A DNA stretch of 10,383 nucleotides, taken from Ruminococcaceae bacterium UBA866 (GTDB lineage Bacteria > Bacillota > Clostridia > Oscillospirales > Ruminococcaceae). Below the pieces are notes generated by a model. That model ran no database searches. It saw only the letters and a list, made by a program, of their open reading frames with translations, and had not been told where the DNA came from. Positions within the stretch are counted from its first letter, which is position 1; every line of letters starts with the position of its first letter. Where the stretch lies: NCBI GenBank assembly GCA_002295325.1, contig DBGA01000074.1, forward strand, positions 16,742 to 27,124. The letters run 5' to 3'. The position numbers were made by a program, and so were the translations under genes. Of the stretch, positions 6,925 through 10,383 are shown piece by piece.

Positions 6925-7791
6925 TCAGTTTCTTTGTAAGCCTCGCACATATTTGATAGCCATTGTACCTGCTTTTGCACCCTCGTAAACAGCTTTTGCA
7001 ATCTGTAGCAATCCTCCGGTGCAGTCACCTGCCGCAAAAAGACCAGGAATGTTTGTTTCCATGTTTTCGTTTACAACAATGTTATTTCCTTTTACTTCCG
7101 CACCAAGTTTTTTAGCTAGGTCACTGGAAGATGCCACCCCCACTGCAACAAAAACTCCATCGATTTCAATGGTTTCGCCACCTTCAAAGGAAACACTGTC
7201 TATGGTATCTTGTCCATTAAATGAAGTGATTTTGCGTTTGTCACATTTTATTTCGCTTGGCAACTCAACGCTTGGCTCTAGCCCGTTTGTGAGCATTGTA
7301 ACCGAGCCTACTATAGGCAAGAGCTCCATAGCCTCATGCAGTGCATATTCTCCGTTACCTAATACGCAAACATCTTTTTGACGATAGAAGAAGGCATCAC
7401 ATACAGCACAATAACTTACGCCTTTTCCTTCAAACTGTTTTAGTCCCTTGATGTTTGGTGTGTTGCGTGCAGCGCCGGTAGCAATGATGACAACATCACC
7501 GCTGTATGTCGCAAGCTTGGTTCTCACCGATAGTTTGCCATCAAATGAGATTGCCATAACCTCGTCATCAACTATGGTGCAGCCTAGTTCTCTTGCCTGC
7601 TCAACGCCCACGTCCGCCAACTCGTTTCCAGTTAGTCCAGCTGATACTCCATAGTAATTTTCAATTGCATGAGCCTTTTCTAATGCACCGTTGTCTTTTC
7701 CGATTATTGTAGTATCTATATTAGCACGCTGTGTGTATAATGCAGCAGAAATTCCTGCAGGTCCATTTCCGATAATGATAACTTTACTCAT
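6925..7791 (-). CDS. Thioredoxin-reductase-like FAD-dependent disulfide oxidoreductase
   Basis: A low-molecular-weight thioredoxin-reductase-family flavoprotein, 288 residues, cytoplasmic. It has the N-terminal FAD-binding loop GNGPAG (8-13), ATGAARNTP at the domain joint, a redox-active CAVC pair (Cys128, Cys131), a second nucleotide-binding loop GNGEYA (145-150, fitting GxGxxA), and the FAD-binding GDCTGG (255-260). The NADPH-phosphate motif HRRxxxR of standard TrxB is absent: the matching stretch reads VTMLTNGLEPSVELP. The usual RQA after GDxx is LQIAKAV. It may therefore use NADH, a ferredoxin or another donor, and its disulfide partner is unknown; it may not be the cell's main thioredoxin reductase. 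AGGAG (complement of 7801-7805) lies 9 bases before the ATG. It is divergent from rubrerythrin. Confidence 0.88.
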   Translation of the reverse strand: MSKVIIIGNGPAGISAALYTQRANIDTTIIGKDNGALEKAHAIENYYGVSAGLTGNELADVGVEQARELGCTIVDDEVMAISFDGKLSVRTKLATYSGDVVIIATGAARNTPNIKGLKQFEGKGVSYCAVCDAFFYRQKDVCVLGNGEYALHEAMELLPIVGSVTMLTNGLEPSVELPSEIKCDKRKITSFNGQDTIDSVSFEGGETIEIDGVFVAVGVASSSDLAKKLGAEVKGNNIVVNENMETNIPGLFAAGDCTGGLLQIAKAVYEGAKAGTMAIKYVRGLQRN

Positions 7792-7807
7792 AATGTAACT
7801 CTCCTAT

Positions 7808-7835
7808 TGCCATTTTGCCGATAGAGCAAAAGGCA
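7808..7835 (-). promoter_or_regulatory. Hairpin in the 5' leader of the flavoprotein gene
   Basis: TGCC-A-TTTTGC (7808-7818) pairs with GCAAAAGGCA (7826-7835), giving ten pairs with one bulged A and a 7-base loop. In the minus-strand transcript it lies immediately before the ribosome binding site, where it could modulate translation or mRNA stability. No run of T follows in that direction, so it is not a terminator. Function is inferred. Confidence 0.4.
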
Positions 7836-7862
7836 TATTAAAATATAATTAAACATAGTTTT

Positions 7863-7882
7863 AGTATATCATATTATGTCAA
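7863..7882 (-). promoter_or_regulatory. Candidate promoter of the flavoprotein gene
   Basis: On the minus strand an extended -10, TGATATACT (complement of 7863-7871), lies 72 bases before the start codon. TTGACA is also present (complement of 7877-7882), but is only 8 bases from TATACT, so the two cannot be one standard promoter; the TTGACA might pair with a weak TATGTT-like box further on. The promoter is in this interval, but the exact boxes are uncertain. Confidence 0.35.
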
Positions 7883-7921
7883 ATAAATCTCTAGAATAAA
7901 TTAAAATTTGTGTCGAGATAC

Positions 7922-7950
7922 TTGATATATGGTAATTTTTAATGTATATT
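7922..7950 (+). promoter_or_regulatory. Promoter of the rubrerythrin gene
   Basis: TTGATA (7922-7927) and TATATT (7945-7950) are each one mismatch from consensus with the optimal 17-base spacer. Transcription would start near 7957, leaving a leader of about 60 bases. I looked for a PerR-type palindrome and did not find a convincing one. Confidence 0.62.
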
Positions 7951-8017
7951 TGAGGTAGTGGTTACAATTTACATAAAAAGATTACTACAGATTATCTAAA
8001 GAAAGAGGGAATTAATT

Positions 8018-8557
8018 ATGTCAAATTTAAAAGGAACAAAAACAGAGGCTAATTTGGCTGCTGCGTTTGCAGGAGAATCACAAGCGAGGAATAAATATAC
8101 TTTTTATGCCTCAAAAGCAAAAAAAGAAGGTTTTGTGCAGATTGCAAACCTCTTTTTAGAGACTGCTGCAAACGAAAAAGAGCATGCTGAGATTTGGTTT
8201 AAACTGCTTCATGATGGCGTAGCTGATACTATGACAAACCTAAAAGATGCTGCTGCTGGTGAAAACTATGAGTGGACTGATATGTATGCAACATTTGCTA
8301 AAGAGGCAAAAGAAGAAGGCTTTGACAAAATTGCATTTTTATTTTCTGAGGTAGCAAAAATTGAAAAAGAACATGAAGAAAGATACCTTGCACTTCTTGC
8401 TAACGTAGAAAATGAGGAAGTATTCAAAAAGGATGAACCCCAAACATGGAAATGTTCTAACTGTGGACATATCCACGTTGGAACTGAAGCATTAAAAGTG
8501 TGTCCTGTTTGCGACCATTCCCAAGCATATTTTGAAATCGAAGCTAAAAATTATTAA
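8018..8557 (+). CDS. rbr: Rubrerythrin
   Basis: Cytoplasmic non-haem iron peroxidase that protects anaerobes by reducing hydrogen peroxide to water with electrons from rubredoxin-type donors. The N-terminal ferritin-like four-helix domain has the di-iron ligands: Glu20 (AGESQA), Glu53 and His56 (NEKEH), Glu96 and Glu99 (KEAKEEG), and Glu116 and His119 (IEKEH). The C-terminal rubredoxin-like domain binds one iron through CSNC (Cys146, Cys149) and CPVC (Cys162, Cys165). At 179 residues it is the compact classical form. AGAGGGA at 8004-8010 supports the ATG. It is a single-gene transcript with its own promoter and terminator, divergent from a disulfide reductase-like flavoprotein, which suggests an oxidative-stress pairing. 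Confidence 0.97.
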   Translation: MSNLKGTKTEANLAAAFAGESQARNKYTFYASKAKKEGFVQIANLFLETAANEKEHAEIWFKLLHDGVADTMTNLKDAAAGENYEWTDMYATFAKEAKEEGFDKIAFLFSEVAKIEKEHEERYLALLANVENEEVFKKDEPQTWKCSNCGHIHVGTEALKVCPVCDHSQAYFEIEAKNY

Positions 8558-8573
8558 GATACAAACCTGATTG

Positions 8574-8602
8574 AGGTCGCTGTTAATTCAGCGACCTTTT
8601 TT
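8574..8602 (+). terminator. Intrinsic terminator of the rubrerythrin gene
   Basis: A perfect 9-bp GC-rich stem, AGGTCGCTG (8574-8582) and CAGCGACCT (8589-8597), with a TTAATT loop runs straight into a T tract ending at 8602. It lies 16 bases after the rubrerythrin stop. Confidence 0.95.
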
Positions 8603-8704
8603 CATATCTACATCAATTTAGTATATTATTTTTGAACCTAAAAGATATTCATAAAAAATTACCAAAAAGTAGATATTTGTATGGATTTGCAACCGATTAT
8701 TACA

Positions 8705-8733
8705 TTGCATACTTTTAATTTCATTGGTATACT
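8705..8733 (+). promoter_or_regulatory. Extended -10 promoter of the small lipoprotein gene
   Basis: TTGCAT (8705-8710), a 17-base spacer ending in TGG, then TATACT (8728-8733) make an extended -10 (TGnTATACT) promoter. Transcription would start near 8740, about 33 bases before the ATG. The region from 8603 to 8704 holds no gene or clear structure. Confidence 0.55.
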
Positions 8734-8772
8734 TAAACGTGACAAAAATTTAAGAGGACGAGGTGCATTAAA

Positions 8773-9138
8773 ATGAAAAAAATTATATCACTATTGCTTG
8801 CAGTCATGTTAATGGTTACAATGCTTGTTGGTTGCGGTAACAAATTAGACGTTACAGTGAACGTTTTACAAGATGGCAAGGTAACCCTTGAAAAGACGTA
8901 TAAAACCGAAGAACAAACTCTCGAAAAGCTTTTGGTTGAAAAAGCAGAGGATTTGGGAGCTACATTAACTGACTCAGATTACGGTAAATTTGTTGAGGGT
9001 ATGAACGGCTATAAAGCGGATGCTTCAAAAAATGAATTTTTCGAGGTTTTAGTTGATGATGTATCATCACAAGTCGGAATTGCAGAGATAAAGCTTGAGG
9101 ATGGAAAAGTATATACATTTAAACTTTCGAAGTTTTAA
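8773..9138 (+). CDS. Small lipoprotein with a DUF4430 (transcobalamin C-terminal-like) domain
   Basis: A 121-residue surface lipoprotein. The signal peptide ends in the lipobox LVGC, with Cys21 as the lipid anchor and no long tether. The mature part begins LDVTVNVLQDGKVTLEKTYKTEEQTLEKLL, then DYGKFVEGMNGYKADASKNEFFEVLVDD, VGIAEIKLEDGKVYTFKL. The order (beta strand with DGK, a T/E-rich TLxxLL helix, an xxGxNGY segment, a strand carrying the 'NG' equivalent VDD, then GI...L.DG..Y.F) fits the DUF4430 domain, related to the beta domain at the C-terminus of transcobalamin and intrinsic factor. The DUF4430 match is from pattern memory, not a search. ACGAGGTG at 8758-8765 supports the start. It ends convergently with an ECF transporter gene, and a second DUF4430-like protein starts just beyond, so a ligand-capture role at the cell surface is inferred. 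Confidence 0.78.
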   Translation: MKKIISLLLAVMLMVTMLVGCGNKLDVTVNVLQDGKVTLEKTYKTEEQTLEKLLVEKAEDLGATLTDSDYGKFVEGMNGYKADASKNEFFEVLVDDVSSQVGIAEIKLEDGKVYTFKLSKF

Positions 9139-9141
9139 TTA

Positions 9142-9182
9142 AAAAATGCCTCTCTAAGGTTTAACCTTAGAGAGGCATTTTT
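9142..9182. terminator. Long bidirectional terminator between the lipoprotein and ECF genes
   Basis: A perfect inverted repeat: bases 9142-9161 pair with 9163-9182, core TGCCTCTCTAAGG/CCTTAGAGAGGCA, with A and T tracts at the two ends so it works in both directions. It starts 3 bases after the lipoprotein stop and ends 12 bases before the ECF stop codon, serving both convergent genes. Confidence 0.93.
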
Positions 9183-9194
9183 AATTCATTGGCT

Positions 9195-9716
9195 TTACTG
9201 TTTGCGTAGCTTTACAATTGAAAATAGCTTAGGCAAACATAAAACAACTGCAATCTCGATAATCATTAAAATCATTTTTGGTATAATGCGTGAGATTAGA
9301 AGTGGGAAATATGGTGTTCCTATTAGGATTGACAACCATACTGTGTTAAGGAATAGGTCAACAGGGATGAAAACCAAGGTGATTGATAGAATAATTCTTA
9401 AAGGCTTTATTTGTTTATTGTGGAGCAAAAATCCAAATAAAAGTCCTCTCATCATAGCAGATAGGGTGAACCCGAAGAACATTCCGAGCGTTCCAGAGTT
9501 TAGCATTACTCCAAGCAAATCCGAGGTTACAAGAGTAAGACTCCCCCAAATTGGACCCAGCGCATAGCCACATAATGCTGCAACAACCATTTGGAAATCA
9601 AACTTAATTGGTCCCATAGGCGACGGGAATTCAAAACCTAAATATCTGGCGACAATGATATCAAGTGCGACAAAAAAGGCAGCTGTAACCATTATTTTAA
9701 TTTTATTTGAAGACAT
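9195..9716 (-). CDS. ECF transporter S component, FolT family
   Basis: An integral membrane protein of 173 residues with about six hydrophobic segments and almost no soluble part, as in ECF-type substrate-binding (S) components. It matches the FolT-like family: FQMVVAALCGYALGPIWGSLTLVTSDLLGVML, then GFTLSAMMRGLLFGFLL, LNTVWLSILIGTPYFPLLISRIIPKMILMIIEI. It would bind a vitamin-like substrate and partner with the shared energising module (EcfA, EcfA' and EcfT), which is not in the window. Folate is the family-based guess, but members bind other substrates and the neighbouring DUF4430 genes may point to a corrinoid. AAAGGAGATG (complement of 9719-9728 region) lies just before the ATG. The gene is convergent with the small lipoprotein and divergent from the larger secreted protein. 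No riboswitch is visible in its leader. Confidence 0.85.
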   Translation of the reverse strand: MSSNKIKIMVTAAFFVALDIIVARYLGFEFPSPMGPIKFDFQMVVAALCGYALGPIWGSLTLVTSDLLGVMLNSGTLGMFFGFTLSAMMRGLLFGFLLHNKQIKPLRIILSITLVFIPVDLFLNTVWLSILIGTPYFPLLISRIIPKMILMIIEIAVVLCLPKLFSIVKLRKQ

Positions 9717-9745
9717 ATTACATCTCCTTTCGTTATTGTGTTGTT

Positions 9746-9774
9746 ATTCTATCAAAGAAATTTGGCAAATGCAA
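9746..9774 (-). promoter_or_regulatory. Extended -10 promoter of the ECF S-component gene
   Basis: On the minus strand, TTGCAT (complement of 9769-9774), a 17-base spacer ending in TGA, and TAGAAT (complement of 9746-9751) form an extended -10 promoter. Transcription would start about 23 bases before the start codon. The -35 hexamer is identical to that proposed for the lipoprotein gene at 8705. Confidence 0.5.
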
Positions 9775-9802
9775 CAAATATGTTTACATTTCGGTAACTT
9801 CA

Positions 9803-9831
9803 TGGACAGTGAATATAAAATAATGTATAAT
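9803..9831 (+). promoter_or_regulatory. Promoter of the large secreted-protein gene
   Basis: TGGACA (9803-9808) and a perfect TATAAT (9826-9831) with a 17-base spacer. Transcription would start near 9838, about 30 bases before the ATG, and AGGGGGG (9856-9862) is the ribosome binding site. Confidence 0.72.
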
Positions 9832-9868
9832 AATATATAATTATAGATAAATTGTAGGGGGGATATTG

Positions 9869-10383
9869 ATGAGAAAAATAATAAGTATGATGCTAGTAGT
9901 TGTTTTTGTGCTGCTGGCAGTTATGCCTACCGTTTTTGGCGCAGAAAATCAATCTAATGAGTATAGTTTTTTCATTAGTATCTACAACGATATAGATCAT
10001 ACTAACCCAGTTAAAAACACCAAAATTACTACCAAGGGGACAACCACTGTCCTTCAAACACTTGATTTATTAATAGAGAAGAAAATAATTATGGGTTACT
10101 TCTTAAATAACGACACAATTACAGGTATTGAGCTTAAGAATAGTAAAATTGAGATAGAGCCATGGTCACCTGAAAGCCCGCTTTTTTATACAAAAAAAAC
10201 TACAAGTAAAAAGCAAACTGTCGCCTTACTCAATGAGGTGGTTGAAAATGGCGATATCATTGAATGGATATATGGTTACCCAGTGAGCAAATTGTATGTT
10301 CCCGAAGTCGTAGCACAAAGCATACAAGCGCACAAAAGGCCACAAACTACACATTGGACTGATGCCGCACAAAGAGCAATGGA
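9869..10383 (+). CDS. Secreted protein with an N-terminal DUF4430-like domain, 3'-truncated by the window
   Basis: The frame is open from the ATG at 9869 to the window end (171 complete codons, no stop). AGGGGGG at 9856-9862 gives a well-spaced ribosome binding site. Residues 1 to about 25 are a signal peptide (MRKIIS, long hydrophobic core, PTVFGA) without a lipobox, so the product is exported. Residues about 30-137 look like a divergent DUF4430/transcobalamin C-terminal-like domain: a beta strand YSFFISIYN, TTVLQTLDLLIEKKII, ITGIELKNS, a central W-P motif, and NGDIIEWIYG at 127-136. After a linker, HWTDAAQRAM (about 162-171) resembles the start of an alpha/alpha-toroid (prenyltransferase or squalene-cyclase-type) repeat, as in bacterial proteins that combine these two domains. 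If so, the full gene is much longer. The toroid is a guess from about ten residues. It is divergent from the ECF S component. Confidence 0.72.
   Translation, partial: MRKIISMMLVVVFVLLAVMPTVFGAENQSNEYSFFISIYNDIDHTNPVKNTKITTKGTTTVLQTLDLLIEKKIIMGYFLNNDTITGIELKNSKIEIEPWSPESPLFYTKKTTSKKQTVALLNEVVENGDIIEWIYGYPVSKLYVPEVVAQSIQAHKRPQTTHWTDAAQRAM

Noticed and set aside
7836..8017. PerR operator between the flavoprotein gene and rubrerythrin
   Set aside because: No stretch matches the TTATAAT-N-ATTATAA palindrome well enough; the AT-rich sequence gives only partial matches.
8604..8676. 8-bp inverted repeat ATATCTAC (8604-8611) and GTAGATAT (8669-8676)
   Set aside because: The arms are 57 bases apart in very AT-rich sequence, with no supporting structure or nearby box.
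9655..9840. 61-codon plus-strand ORF across the start of the S-component gene
   Set aside because: It overlaps a well-supported minus-strand gene and the two divergent promoters, and has no ribosome binding site or recognisable sequence.

Overview
The window is AT-rich and gene-dense. It looks like the chromosome of a low-GC anaerobic Bacillota, most likely a clostridial lineage. The pointers are strong AGGAG-type ribosome binding sites on almost every gene, sigma-A-like promoters, a Thermotoga/Bacillus-type DAHP synthase, a rubrerythrin, a clostridial-looking thioredoxin-reductase relative, and secreted proteins related to the transcobalamin C-terminal domain (DUF4430). I see no insertion sequence, CRISPR array, tRNA, rRNA or phage gene.

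Layout. (1) Positions 1-4080, plus strand: aromatic amino acid biosynthesis. A shikimate dehydrogenase-shikimate kinase fusion (5' end outside the window) is followed by a 129-base leader, a type I-beta DAHP synthase, EPSP synthase, and an AlkD-like DNA glycosylase whose start codon overlaps the EPSP synthase stop. The chorismate genes supply the committed first step, the shikimate steps and the EPSP step. (2) 4171-6860, plus: a methionine-type ABC importer (metN-metI-metQ) with a perfect-consensus promoter and a bidirectional terminator. (3) 6925-7791, minus: a thioredoxin-reductase-like flavoprotein, divergent from (4) a rubrerythrin at 8018-8557 (plus) with its own promoter and terminator; together they suggest an oxidative-stress or redox module. 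(5) 8773-10383: a small DUF4430-like lipoprotein (plus), a FolT-family ECF transporter S component (minus, convergent, shared terminator), and, divergent from that, the start of a larger secreted protein with a second DUF4430-like domain that runs off the window. This looks like a vitamin or corrinoid capture-and-uptake locus.

The most unusual points are: the DAHP synthase leader, where overlapping inverted repeats could form competing hairpins or a pseudoknot and the gene has no normal Shine-Dalgarno; the two transcobalamin-C-terminal-like secreted proteins bracketing an ECF S component; and the thioredoxin-reductase-like protein that keeps the redox CxxC but lacks the usual NADPH-phosphate-binding HRRxxxR motif. 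None of these is proven by sequence reading alone.
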